Below are positions 15,856 through 23,168 of a stretch of DNA of 32,360 bases, piece after piece (position 1 is the stretch's first letter; each line of letters opens with the position of its first letter). The position numbers and the translations under genes are program-made. The DNA is from a bacterium (GTDB lineage Bacteria; Acidobacteriota; Polarisedimenticolia; Polarisedimenticolales; Polarisedimenticolaceae): the NCBI GenBank assembly GCA_024226515.1, contig JAAELQ010000060.1:1-32360 (forward strand), read 5' to 3'. The notes beneath the pieces are model-generated. The model ran no database searches. It was not told the origin of the DNA and was given only the letters and a program-made list of their open reading frames with translations.

Positions 15856-16144
15856 ATCTCCGGGATCGCGGAGTCGGATCGACGCGCGTCTGGTTCCACA
15901 ACTCGCCCGCGACCTGCAGCGCAACGAACAGATCGAGTCCACCGATGCCGCTGACCATGCCCCGGACCCACCCGGTCTGAGACAGCTGGGCCAGTTGCGC
16001 GGGCAGCAGTCCCATCGTGGCCTGGCGCCACACGGGCGTCCACGGGGCGACGAGCAGGAACACGCCGAGCACGGCGAACGCGTAGAGCAGCAGCGCCGTA
16101 CGGATCCGCGTTCCCAGCGGTGCGTGCCCCGGATCTCGTTCCAC
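15854..16144 (-). CDS. Small membrane protein, two predicted helices (96 aa)
   Basis: The GTG start at 16144 has no clear Shine-Dalgarno. Helix 1 is about residues 15-35 (RTALLLYAFAVLGVFLLVAPWTPVW). A middle segment reads WRQATMGLLPAQLAQLSQTGWVRGMVSGIGGLDLFVALQVAGELW, whose end could be a second helix. The C-terminus is basic (RSRR), suggesting it lies inside. No family is recognised. A possible TAACAT -10 (16156-16151) would make the message leaderless, but without a -35. It is divergent from the DegT-family gene. Coding is supported by composition and membrane pattern only. Confidence 0.6.
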   Translation of the reverse strand: MERDPGHAPLGTRIRTALLLYAFAVLGVFLLVAPWTPVWRQATMGLLPAQLAQLSQTGWVRGMVSGIGGLDLFVALQVAGELWNQTRVDPTPRSRR

Positions 16145-16190
16145 GCGTGCATGTTAGCATCGGGGAGTCTCGCCCGCGGCCGATCCGAGA

Positions 16191-16196
16191 TAGAAT
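16191..16196 (+). promoter_or_regulatory. Possible -10 box of the DegT-family gene
   Basis: TAGAAT, 34 bp before the GTG start, same hexamer as upstream of several genes here. No convincing -35 at 16-18 bp. The leader would hold GGAGG. Confidence 0.3.
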
Positions 16197-16224
16197 CCCC
16201 GGCCACGAACTTCGGAGGATCGCC

Positions 16225-17370
16225 GTGAAACCCGTCCCGTTGCTCGACCTCAAGGCCCAGTTCGCCCCCCTCCGCGAGGAGATCCGCGACGCGATCGACC
16301 GGATCGTCGATTCCCAGCGCTTCATCCTGGGCCAGGTCGTCGAGGACCTCGAGGCCGACGTCTGCCGCTACACCGGCTCGCCGCACGCGGTCGGCTGCGC
16401 CTCCGGAACCGACGCGCTGATCCTGGCGCTGGCCGGCCTCGGCGTCGGCGACGGCGACGAGGTCGTCACCAGCCCGTTCTCGTTCTTCTCGACGGCGTCG
16501 TGCGCCTACAAGGTCGGCGCCCGTCCGGTCTTCGCCGACATCGACCCGCAGACGTTCAACCTGGATCCCGAATCGGTCGCCACGAAGATCGGCCCCAAGA
16601 CGCGCGCGCTGATCCCCGTGCATCTGTTCGGGCAGTGCGCCGACATGGACGCGGTGGCCGGGCTGGCTCGCGATCGTTCGCTGCCGGTCGTCGAGGATGC
16701 GGCCCAGGCCCTCGGCGCGGCATGGAGCTCGGCCGAGTCGGGCCACGCGGGGACGATCGGCGATCTGGGCTGCTACTCGTTCTTCCCGACGAAGAACCTC
16801 GGCGCGTTCGGAGACGCCGGGATGATCGTCGCGCGCGACGCCGAGGTCGCCGAGCGGCTGATGCAACTGCGAGTGCACGGCGGACGCCAGATGTACGAGC
16901 ACAAATGGGTCGGCTGGAACAGTCGCCTCGACGCGCTGCAGGCCGCGGTGCTGCGCGTCAAGCTACCGCGTCTCGACTCGTGGTCCGCCGGACGAAAGGC
17001 CAACGCCGAGCGCTACGACCTGTGGTTCGCCGAGAGCGGCCTGATCGAGTCCGGCGACGTGAAGACGCCGTGGCGCGACGAGAGGTCCTCGCACATCTAC
17101 AACCAGTACACGCTGCGCGTGACCCGGCGCGACGCGCTGCGCGAGCACCTGGCCAAACGCGAGATCGGGCACTCGGTCTACTACCCGGTGCCGCTGCACC
17201 TGCAGCCGTGCTTCGGCGAACTGGGTTACTCCGCCGGGGACTTCCCCAACGCGGAGGCGGCAGCGCAGGAGGTGGTGTCGCTGCCGATCTATCCGGAGCT
17301 CGACGAGTCGATGCAACGCCGCGTCGTGGACGCGCTGGTCGAGTTCTATCGGCCCCTCGCCGGCCGCTAG
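16225..17370 (+). CDS. DegT/DnrJ/EryC1/StrS (WbpE-like) aminotransferase
   Basis: A PLP-dependent sugar aminotransferase, 381 aa. The VPLLDLKAQ opening is typical of the WbpE/WlbC branch, which aminates UDP-3-keto-hexuronates for surface polysaccharides; related branches act on other keto-sugars. GTDAL at 61-65 binds the PLP phosphate, D158 in VVEDAAQ contacts the pyridine nitrogen, and K190 in SFFPTKNLGAFGDAG forms the Schiff base. The start is GTG with GGAGG (16214-16218) 6 nt away. No other sugar-nucleotide genes adjoin it, so the precise substrate is open. The stop is shared with the opposing gene in CTAG. Confidence 0.93.
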   Translation: MKPVPLLDLKAQFAPLREEIRDAIDRIVDSQRFILGQVVEDLEADVCRYTGSPHAVGCASGTDALILALAGLGVGDGDEVVTSPFSFFSTASCAYKVGARPVFADIDPQTFNLDPESVATKIGPKTRALIPVHLFGQCADMDAVAGLARDRSLPVVEDAAQALGAAWSSAESGHAGTIGDLGCYSFFPTKNLGAFGDAGMIVARDAEVAERLMQLRVHGGRQMYEHKWVGWNSRLDALQAAVLRVKLPRLDSWSAGRKANAERYDLWFAESGLIESGDVKTPWRDERSSHIYNQYTLRVTRRDALREHLAKREIGHSVYYPVPLHLQPCFGELGYSAGDFPNAEAAAQEVVSLPIYPELDESMQRRVVDALVEFYRPLAGR

Positions 17371-17909
17371 TTCTCCGGTTCGTACGCGCTGGCGACCGGC
17401 TCGTCGCTGTCGTCGTCGTCGGTCGCGGCGACGGTGATCCCGATCACGGTCACGACGCCGATGATCGTCCAAGTCTTGGCCGCAGTCGTCAAGCTGGCCC
17501 ACCACTGCCCCAGGCCGTGGTTGCCCTGGAACGCCTCGTCGCGAAACTCTCCGTTGCCGCGCATCAGCTTGACGTCGCGCCGCGCGAGCTGCCGGCCCTC
17601 CAGCTTGATCGCCGGGCCGGTCACCGGCGCCATCTGCCCCGTGGCGTTCTCGACGCCCAGCGCGTACTTGCCCGCCTCGAGGTCGCCGAAGGAGTACATC
17701 CCCTCGCCGTCGACGCCGGCCGTTCCGAGGGCCTCGCCCTGGTCGCCGATCAGGTGCACGCGGTAGCCGGCCGCCGGCCGGCCGTCGAGATCCTGGACCA
17801 GCCCCTCGAGGGTGGCGCCGCCGGGCGCCGCCACGGCGGGGGCGGCGGACAGAAAGAAGACGGACATCGTCGCGGTCAGCGCCACGATCTTGCGGATGAA
17901 CTGCGTCAT
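17367..17909 (-). CDS. Exported CarboxypepD-like domain protein with membrane tail and acidic end (180 aa)
   Basis: A signal peptide with cleavage near AVAA (residues 1-28) is followed by a carboxypeptidase-regulatory-like beta-sandwich (about 32-115: ATLEGLVQDLDGRPAAGYRVHLIG...GMYSFGDLEAGKYALGVE). A short linker leads to a hydrophobic helix at about 143-165 (TWTIIGVVTVIGITVAA) and then an Asp-rich tail DDDDSDEP. It has the same architecture as the protein at 18688, on the other side of pyrE. An acidic tail after the helix is unusual for a stop-transfer anchor and could instead be a sorting signal. AGGAG precedes the ATG, and a good promoter lies upstream. Confidence 0.85.
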   Translation of the reverse strand: MTQFIRKIVALTATMSVFFLSAAPAVAAPGGATLEGLVQDLDGRPAAGYRVHLIGDQGEALGTAGVDGEGMYSFGDLEAGKYALGVENATGQMAPVTGPAIKLEGRQLARRDVKLMRGNGEFRDEAFQGNHGLGQWWASLTTAAKTWTIIGVVTVIGITVAATDDDDSDEPVASAYEPEN

Positions 17910-17951
17910 GGTCGTTCTCCTGCCGCCCCGGTCTCCGGGGCCGAAAGGTCA

Positions 17952-17980
17952 TTACTATCGAGACCCGTCCGGACCGTCAA
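17952..17980 (-). promoter_or_regulatory. Promoter of the 17909 gene
   Basis: Minus-strand TTGACG (17980-17975), exactly 17 bp, TAGTAA (17957-17952). The -35 matches 5 of 6. The predicted start near 17945 gives a 36-nt leader with AGGAG. It sits between the pyrE stop and this gene, so the gene does not depend on pyrE transcription. Confidence 0.65.
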
Positions 17981-18022
17981 GCCTTTTCCGCCGATCGCGG
18001 GTTCTCCGACCGCACCCCGGGA

Positions 18023-18577
18023 TCAGGCGGCGTCGCCGAAGATCTCGGATTTCGCGAACAGGCGGTAGAACGGCCAGCGCGCCAGGTTCTCGGCTCCGCC
18101 CTCTTCCCTGTCGACGATGCAGAAGACCGCGACCACCTCGTGCCCCGCCTGCTCGGCGGCCTCGATCGCGCGCAGCGTCGATCCCCCTGTCGTGACGACG
18201 TCGTCGACGATCACGACCCGAGAGGCCTCCTCGAGGTTGCCCTCGATCTGGCGTCCGGTACCGTGGCCCTTGCTCTCCTTGCGGACGATGAACGCCCGCA
18301 GCGGCCGCTTCTCGAGGTGGCTCAGCGCGGCGACGGGGCCGACGATCGGGTCGGCGCCCAACGTCATCCCGCCGATCGCCGCTGCCTCGATGCCCTCGTC
18401 GGCGAGCCGCTTCAGAATCTCGGCCGCGACCAGGTACGAGCCCTCCGGCAACAGCGTCGTCTTCTTCGAGTCGAAGTAGAACTTGCTCTTCTTCCCCGAG
18501 ACCAGCGTGAAGTCGCCGAACATCAGCGATTGCTCACGCAACAGGTCCTTCAAGCGCTCACGATCGGTTTGTAACAT
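18023..18577 (-). CDS. pyrE: Orotate phosphoribosyltransferase
   Basis: It converts orotate and PRPP to OMP in UMP synthesis. The ATG at 18577 is chosen: it gives 184 aa, the normal size, and has AAGGGA just upstream; the open frame continues to 18655 without family similarity. Motifs are FTLVSGKKSKFYFDSK at 23-38, the flexible loop RKESKGHGTGRQIEG at 99-113, and the PRPP-binding VVIVDDVVTTGGS at 121-133. No other pyrimidine gene is present. A possible promoter (TTGCGG, 17 bp, CATAGT) lies at 18656-18628 on the minus strand. Confidence 0.95.
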   Translation of the reverse strand: MLQTDRERLKDLLREQSLMFGDFTLVSGKKSKFYFDSKKTTLLPEGSYLVAAEILKRLADEGIEAAAIGGMTLGADPIVGPVAALSHLEKRPLRAFIVRKESKGHGTGRQIEGNLEEASRVVIVDDVVTTGGSTLRAIEAAEQAGHEVVAVFCIVDREEGGAENLARWPFYRLFAKSEIFGDAA

Positions 18578-18592
18578 GAATCCCTTCGTTTC

Positions 18593-18601
18593 TGGTAGAA
18601 T
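18593..18601 (+). promoter_or_regulatory. Extended -10 promoter of the 18688 gene
   Basis: TGGTAGAAT forms a TGn extended -10 (TG at 18593-18594, TAGAAT at 18596-18601), with no -35 needed. It gives a leader of about 80 nt starting with a small CCGCC/GGCGG hairpin. Confidence 0.4.
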
Positions 18602-18687
18602 CCGCCTTCGCTCGGGCGGTCGGTACACTATGTGCGACGCTGCATGTTCCCGCAAGGTCCGGGCACTGAGCTGAGGAGATGCGAAAG

Positions 18688-19218
18688 ATGATCAAGTTCC
18701 GTCGGGCTTTCTTGTCGTGTGCGCTCATCTTCTGCCTCACCGGCGTCTCGTTCGCCGCCGGTGTCGAGGCCGGGATGGGTTCGTTGACCGGCTCCGTCGT
18801 GTGGTCGGACAGCAAAGAGCCGCTGTCGGACGCGACGGTCTACGTCGGCGACCGCGCCACGGGCGAGGTCCTCACCTCGACGCGCACCACCGACGAGGGA
18901 TCGTTCGACGTTTCGGGACTGCCCGCATCTTCCTACCGGCTCGCCGTCGAGACCGGGGGCGGCCTGTACCCCATCTCGACCGCGGTCCAGATTTCTCCGG
19001 GCCAGAGCCGACGCCTGCACGTCGCCGTCCTGCGCAACCAGGACCTCCCGAACGCTCAGCCGAGCGGCAACGAGCCGGGCGGCGCCGGCTTCACGATCTG
19101 GAACAACCCGTTGACCGCGTCGTTCGTCGTCATCGGCTCCGCCGTCGTCGTGGGCCTGCTGGTCGACGAGCTGACCGACGACGAGGACAGCGTGTCGGGA
19201 AGCGCCTCCCTGCCCTGA
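18688..19218 (+). CDS. Exported CarboxypepD-like domain protein with membrane tail, paralogue of 17909 gene (176 aa)
   Basis: The ATG at 18688 is preferred because GAGGAG (18673-18678) lies 9 nt upstream; the ATG at 18679 abuts it. A signal peptide (KFRRAFLSCALIFCLTGVSFAAG) precedes a beta-sandwich with the regulatory-domain pattern GSLTGSVVWSDSKEPLSDATVYVGDR...TTDEGSFDVSGLPASSYRLAVE. A polar linker follows, then a helix at about 143-160 (SFVVIGSAVVVGLLV) and an acidic tail DELTDDEDSVSGSASLP. Both this and the 17909 gene flank pyrE and share the whole layout, suggesting an old duplication. Such domains often bind other secreted proteins or glycans; function unknown. Confidence 0.84.
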   Translation: MIKFRRAFLSCALIFCLTGVSFAAGVEAGMGSLTGSVVWSDSKEPLSDATVYVGDRATGEVLTSTRTTDEGSFDVSGLPASSYRLAVETGGGLYPISTAVQISPGQSRRLHVAVLRNQDLPNAQPSGNEPGGAGFTIWNNPLTASFVVIGSAVVVGLLVDELTDDEDSVSGSASLP

Positions 19219-19219
19219 T

Positions 19220-19263
19220 CCGGCTCGCGGCTCCCGACAGCGGGCAGCGCGGGTCGCGAGCGG
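19220..19263 (+). terminator. Large imperfect hairpin after the 18688 gene
   Basis: The outer arms CCG-CTCGCG and CGCGAG-CGG pair with one bulged G. The inner arms GCTCCCG and CGGGCAGC pair with a bulged C. It begins 1 nt after the TGA stop. No U-tract. It occupies the only real gap (102 nt) among the convergent gene pairs here. Confidence 0.35.
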
Positions 19264-19320
19264 CAGCGCAATCGCACGAATCAGACGCGATTCTGCTTCA
19301 CACGCCGCGCGAATCCACCT

Positions 19321-19896
19321 TCAACGCAAGCAGCCGACCGCCCTGTCTTCCTCGCACACCCGACAACGGACCGCCCCGGTCTTGGGCACGGCCGACGCCA
19401 GGAACAGGCGCTGCAGACGCTGCGGCATCGCGGAGCAGAGGCACAATGCGCCGGGCTCCTCGCGGACGACCCGCACGACAGCTCTCGGCGTGACGCACTC
19501 GAGCTTCCACAGCGGGTCGGGACTCCCCTCGCAGGGTCGCGACGTCAGCGTATCCACCGCAACGGCGACGATCATCTGATCGACGAAGAACGCCTCGTCC
19601 AGCACCGGACACTCGGGCACGACGTTGTCGTCACAGTATGCGGCCCATTCGTCGGCGCCATGGATCAGTGTGCATTGCTGCACACCGTGGCCTTCCTCGC
19701 CGGGCAGCGGCGGACGGCCTACGTCGAGAATCGGCGCCCGCTCCACACAGTGGGCGCACGTCGCGCGGGCCCCGCATCTTCCCGCGCGGGAACCGCGGTC
19801 GAGCGTGCCCGACTCTGCGGGCGAGAGATCCGCGGATGCGGCGGTCGGGGCGAGCAGCAGGGCGAGGGAGACGAGTGCGACGAGTCGGTGCCTCAT
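19321..19896 (-). CDS. Secreted cysteine-rich protein of unknown function (191 aa)
   Basis: A signal peptide (MRHRLVALVSLALLLAPTAASA) is followed by a mature chain with 13 cysteines, many in close pairs (RCGARATCAHC, ALCLCSA, RCRVCEED). Disulfide bonding or metal binding outside the cytoplasm is likely; the odd count leaves one Cys free or for another role. A middle part, WAAYC...FFVDQMIVAVAVDTLTSRPC, followed by VVRVVRE and a closing strand, loosely recalls the PrcB-type domain, a weak impression only. A strong AAGGAGGT lies 7 nt before the ATG. It stands alone, upstream of nothing obviously linked. Confidence 0.78.
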   Translation of the reverse strand: MRHRLVALVSLALLLAPTAASADLSPAESGTLDRGSRAGRCGARATCAHCVERAPILDVGRPPLPGEEGHGVQQCTLIHGADEWAAYCDDNVVPECPVLDEAFFVDQMIVAVAVDTLTSRPCEGSPDPLWKLECVTPRAVVRVVREEPGALCLCSAMPQRLQRLFLASAVPKTGAVRCRVCEEDRAVGCLR

Positions 19897-19978
19897 GGCA
19901 AGACCTCCTTGTTCGCCCCTCGCGGACCGGATGCAACCAGTCTACTCCTGCCGCGGCTTCGGCGCACGAGCCGGCGGA

Positions 19979-22066
19979 CTAGCCGAGCAGCTCCGCCATC
20001 AGCGTCTGGAACTGCGGGAAACGCAGCGCCTGCGGTCCGTCGCTGAGCGCGACCTCGGGCTCGGGGTGGATCTCCACCATGATGCCGTGGGCGCCGACCG
20101 CCTTGGCCGCGCGCGCCAGCGGCGCGACCAGCTCGCGGTCCCCGGCCGCGTGCGACGGGTCGACGACGATCGGGAGGTGCGTACGCGCCTTCAGGATCGG
20201 CACCGCGCTGAGGTCCAGCGTGTTGCGCGTCGCGGTCTCGAACGTGCGGATGCCACGTTCGCAGAGGAACACCTGCTGGTTTCCCTGGGCCAGGATGTAC
20301 TCGGACGCATGCAGTAGCTCGTCGATCGAGGCCATCAGCCCTCGCTTGAGCATCACGGGGCGCTGGAACCGCCCGACCTCGCGCAACAGCGTGAAGTTCT
20401 GCATGTTGCGCGCGCCGATCTGCAGCATGTCCGCCCGCTCGGCGACGGCCTCGACGTCGCCGGGAGAGAGCACCTCGGTGATGATCGGCAGCCCGTAACG
20501 CGAGCCCGACTCGGCCATGTAGCCCAGCCCCTCGAGTCCCATGCCCTGGAAGCTGTAGGTCGAGGTGCGAGGCTTGAAACAGCCGCCGCGAAGCACGACG
20601 CCGCCGCACTCCTTGACGTGGCGCGCGCACTCCTCGATCTGCTCGCGCGATTCGACCGAGCACGGTCCGGCGATGACGACGAACTCCGACCCGCCCAGGC
20701 GGACCGGTCCGACCTCGATGACGGTGTCCTCGCTCTTGTACTCGCGGCTGGCCAGCCGGTAGCCGCTGGGGATCTTCTTCTTCGCCGGAGCGGGAGCGTC
20801 GGACGACGCATCGGCCGGCTCGACCTGCGGCGCCGCCCCCGCGGTGGCCTGCAGCGGAATCGTGGTTCGTGGCAGGTCGCGCGACGGGTAGCTGCCGAGC
20901 ACCTTGATGAACCGCGTCACCCGAGTCAACTCGTCGATCGCCTCGATGACGGCCGGGTCGGTCAGGTTGCCGCCGAAGTCGATGTAGAACATCTCCTCCC
21001 ACGGATTGCCCTGGACCGGACGCGATTCGAGCTTGGTCATGTTCAGGCCGCAGTCGCGGAAGACGACCAACGCCTCGACCAGCGAACCGGCCTTCTGCCC
21101 GGTCGCCATCACGAGCGACGTCTTGCACGGGATGCGGCGGTCGACCTCGATCGGCTTGGGCGCCGCGACGAGGAAGCGCGTGAAGTTCTCGCTCTGATTC
21201 GCCAGGTCGCGCTCGAGCACGTGCAGGTCGTAGCGCCGCGCAGCCTCTTCGCTGGCGATAGCCGCCTGCGTGGGGTCGCCGTCCTGGTGGATCTTGGCCG
21301 CCGCCATCGCGGTGTCGTGGTAGTACTCGATCTTGCAGTCGGCCTGCTTGCGCAGAAACTCGCTGCACTGCGCGACGGCCTGCGGGTGCGAGAAGATCGT
21401 GCGCACGCGATTCAGCGGCACCGCCTCGGACGCGGCCAGGCAGTGCTTCACGCGGTACTTCTCCTCGCCGACGATGGCGAGACGCGTGTGCAGCAACAGG
21501 TCGTAGACCTCGTTGATCCCACCCGACGTCGTGTTCTCGATCGGCAGCATGGCGTAGTCCGCCTGCCCCTGCTCGACCGCCTGCACGACCTCGGCGAATG
21601 TCGTGAATCCGACGTAGGCCAGACGATCGACCTCTTCGCGGAAGAACGTCTCGGCGGCGAGTTGACTGTAGGCGCCCTCGATGCCCTGGAAGGCGACACG
21701 GATGGGGCCGGTGCCCTCCTCGGCCGAACGCTGCAGGTGCGACTGCTGCAGCCGCAGCGAGTCCTCGAGCACCTCGTGAAACACGCGTGTCACGTAGTGC
21801 GCGTCGAGCCCGCTCTCGCGTCCGTGACGGATCAGCTCCAGCAGCAGCTCCTGCTCGCGCTGCTCGTCGCGGATGGGAAAGGTCGTCGGTTGCTTCGTCC
21901 GGGCCATGTCGCGGCTCAGGTCGCGGCGTTCGACGAGCAGCCCGAGGATCCGCTTGTCGACGTCGCCGATCGAGTTGCGTAGATCACCGATGCGATCGCG
22001 GTCGATCCGGCTCTGCTCGTCGGAATCCCCGAGCTTGCCCACCTTGGACGACTGCCGCTTGCTCAT
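19979..22066 (-). CDS. Fused chorismate mutase / prephenate dehydratase / ACT / DAHP synthase (695 aa)
   Basis: Four modules are in one frame. (1) AroQ-type chorismate mutase, about 22-108 ([21 protein letters not shown]). (2) Prephenate dehydratase, about 121-300, with [21 protein letters not shown] and the catalytic TRF at 296-298. (3) ACT regulatory domain, about 312-398, with the phenylalanine-binding ESRP at 347-350. (4) After a Pro/Ala/Lys linker, a class I-beta (AroF/KDO8P-like) DAHP synthase, about 432-695, with AGPCSVES (466-473), [22 protein letters not shown] and VDPSHAAG (635-642). It would catalyse the first shikimate step and the last two before phenylpyruvate. One ACT domain could give Phe feedback to both ends (inference). 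GGAGG lies 7 nt before the ATG. All key motifs are intact. Confidence 0.93.
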   Translation of the reverse strand: MSKRQSSKVGKLGDSDEQSRIDRDRIGDLRNSIGDVDKRILGLLVERRDLSRDMARTKQPTTFPIRDEQREQELLLELIRHGRESGLDAHYVTRVFHEVLEDSLRLQQSHLQRSAEEGTGPIRVAFQGIEGAYSQLAAETFFREEVDRLAYVGFTTFAEVVQAVEQGQADYAMLPIENTTSGGINEVYDLLLHTRLAIVGEEKYRVKHCLAASEAVPLNRVRTIFSHPQAVAQCSEFLRKQADCKIEYYHDTAMAAAKIHQDGDPTQAAIASEEAARRYDLHVLERDLANQSENFTRFLVAAPKPIEVDRRIPCKTSLVMATGQKAGSLVEALVVFRDCGLNMTKLESRPVQGNPWEEMFYIDFGGNLTDPAVIEAIDELTRVTRFIKVLGSYPSRDLPRTTIPLQATAGAAPQVEPADASSDAPAPAKKKIPSGYRLASREYKSEDTVIEVGPVRLGGSEFVVIAGPCSVESREQIEECARHVKECGGVVLRGGCFKPRTSTYSFQGMGLEGLGYMAESGSRYGLPIITEVLSPGDVEAVAERADMLQIGARNMQNFTLLREVGRFQRPVMLKRGLMASIDELLHASEYILAQGNQQVFLCERGIRTFETATRNTLDLSAVPILKARTHLPIVVDPSHAAGDRELVAPLARAAKAVGAHGIMVEIHPEPEVALSDGPQALRFPQFQTLMAELLG

Positions 22067-22078
22067 GACGCACCCTCC

Positions 22079-22119
22079 GCACGTTTTGCCGTGCCCGGAT
22101 TCCGGACACGGATCCGGGC
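22079..22119 (-). promoter_or_regulatory. Leader with mutually exclusive hairpins before the aromatic fusion gene
   Basis: Three overlapping structures occur in the mRNA leader. A: GCCCGGAT/ATCCGGGC (22119-22112 with 22100-22093), 8 bp. B: CCGTGTCCGG/CCGGGCACGG (22111-22102 with 22098-22089), 10 bp with one G-U and a 3-nt loop. C: GCACG/CGTGC (22094-22090 with 22083-22079), ending next to GGAGGG (22078-22073). A or B excludes C. C would crowd the ribosome site. Confidence 0.45.
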
Positions 22120-22131
22120 CGCACTGCTCCG

Positions 22132-22160
22132 AATGTAGATGCTCTCCGGCGCCGCGCCAA
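22132..22160 (-). promoter_or_regulatory. Promoter of the aromatic fusion gene
   Basis: Minus-strand TTGGCG (22160-22155), exactly 17 bp, TACATT (22137-22132). The predicted start near 22125 yields a leader of about 59 nt, nearly all of it the hairpin region. Confidence 0.55.
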
Positions 22161-22243
22161 CCGTGTTTCTGCAATAATCGACGATTCGGGGCTCCCCGGT
22201 GGGCCGGTGCGGCATTACGTTTCCGAATTTCCGCCCGCGGGGG

Positions 22244-22273
22244 CTGACGCGCGGGCTCCCGCGACCGCATATT
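22244..22273 (+). promoter_or_regulatory. Possible promoter of the PHP-like/GlpD-like pair
   Basis: CTGACG (22244-22249), 18 bp, CATATT (22268-22273). Both hexamers match consensus at four positions. The predicted start near 22280 precedes the GTG candidates at 22308 and 22317. Confidence 0.3.
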
Positions 22274-22307
22274 GCCTACCGGGGCCGGTGACGGGGCGCT
22301 GCCCGCC

Positions 22308-23168
22308 GTGCCCAGCGTGAGTGCTCGTGGATTGACGCAATCGAGTCCAACCGAAGCCGGCGAATCGTCGACGTGGATCGACGCGCACGTGCATTTCCAC
22401 CGCGGGTACTCCGCCGAGCGCTTCCTCGACCGTGCACGGGAGAACTTCTCCGCCGCGGCCGCGGCGGCCGGCGAGACCCTCTCGACTCCGGGTGTTCTGT
22501 TGTTCGCGACGATCCCCGGGGCGCCCGGCGTCCTCGAGCTCTCACGCCTGGCGTCGGGCACGGCCTGGCGCTTCGAGCCGACCGACGAGGCGCTCTCGTT
22601 CCGCGCGCGGCGTGACGACGGAGCACGGTTGATCGTGGTCGAGGGCCGCCAGATCGTCACCCACGAGAAGCTCGAGGTGCTGATCCTGGCCTGCCGCTCG
22701 GAGATCGAGCCCGGCTTGCCGCTCGACGACACGCTGGACCGCGCGCTCGGCGGCGGTGGCCTGACCGTCCTGCCGTGGGGCTTCGGCAAGTGGACGTTCG
22801 GGCGGCGCCGGCTCGTCGATGCCGCACTGGAGCGGCACGCGGGGCCACGGTTCTTTCTGGGGGACAACGGAGGTCGCCCACGTCTCTCCTCGACGCCCGA
22901 GGCGTTCCGGCGCGCCCGCGCGCTCGGCGTGCGCGTTCTGCCGGGAAGCGACCCGCTGCCGCTGCCGCACCACGCGGACCGCGCCGGCAGCTTCGGTCTC
23001 CGCCTGCGCGGCGAGCTCGAGTCCGAGCGCCCCGCCGCCTCGCTGTGCGAGCGACTGGCGGACCCGGCGACGCAGCTCGACGCCTTCGGCAACGGCGTCC
23101 CGCTGTGGCGTTTCCTGCGCGATCAGTTCTCGCTGCGCGCCGTCGCCGGCCCGGGAGCGGCCGCATGA
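22308..23168 (+). CDS. PHP/amidohydrolase-like metal-dependent protein (about 286 aa)
   Basis: The core starts with [12 protein letters not shown], a strand ending in HxH as in PHP phosphoesterases and amidohydrolases. Later segments read [47 protein letters not shown] and [21 protein letters not shown]. Their Asp and His residues sit at strand ends, as a TIM-barrel metal site needs. The exact family is not recognised. The start is uncertain: GTG 22308 (used), GTG 22317 or TTG 22272, none with a good Shine-Dalgarno. The stop overlaps the next ATG (ATGA), so it is translated with a GlpD-like flavoenzyme and probably acts in the same path. Confidence 0.78.
   Translation: MPSVSARGLTQSSPTEAGESSTWIDAHVHFHRGYSAERFLDRARENFSAAAAAAGETLSTPGVLLFATIPGAPGVLELSRLASGTAWRFEPTDEALSFRARRDDGARLIVVEGRQIVTHEKLEVLILACRSEIEPGLPLDDTLDRALGGGGLTVLPWGFGKWTFGRRRLVDAALERHAGPRFFLGDNGGRPRLSSTPEAFRRARALGVRVLPGSDPLPLPHHADRAGSFGLRLRGELESERPAASLCERLADPATQLDAFGNGVPLWRFLRDQFSLRAVAGPGAAA

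Noticed and set aside
18655..18655. Start of pyrE at 18655
   Set aside because: The extra 26 residues show no similarity to the family, while ATG 18577 has an AAGGGA site and gives the normal length.
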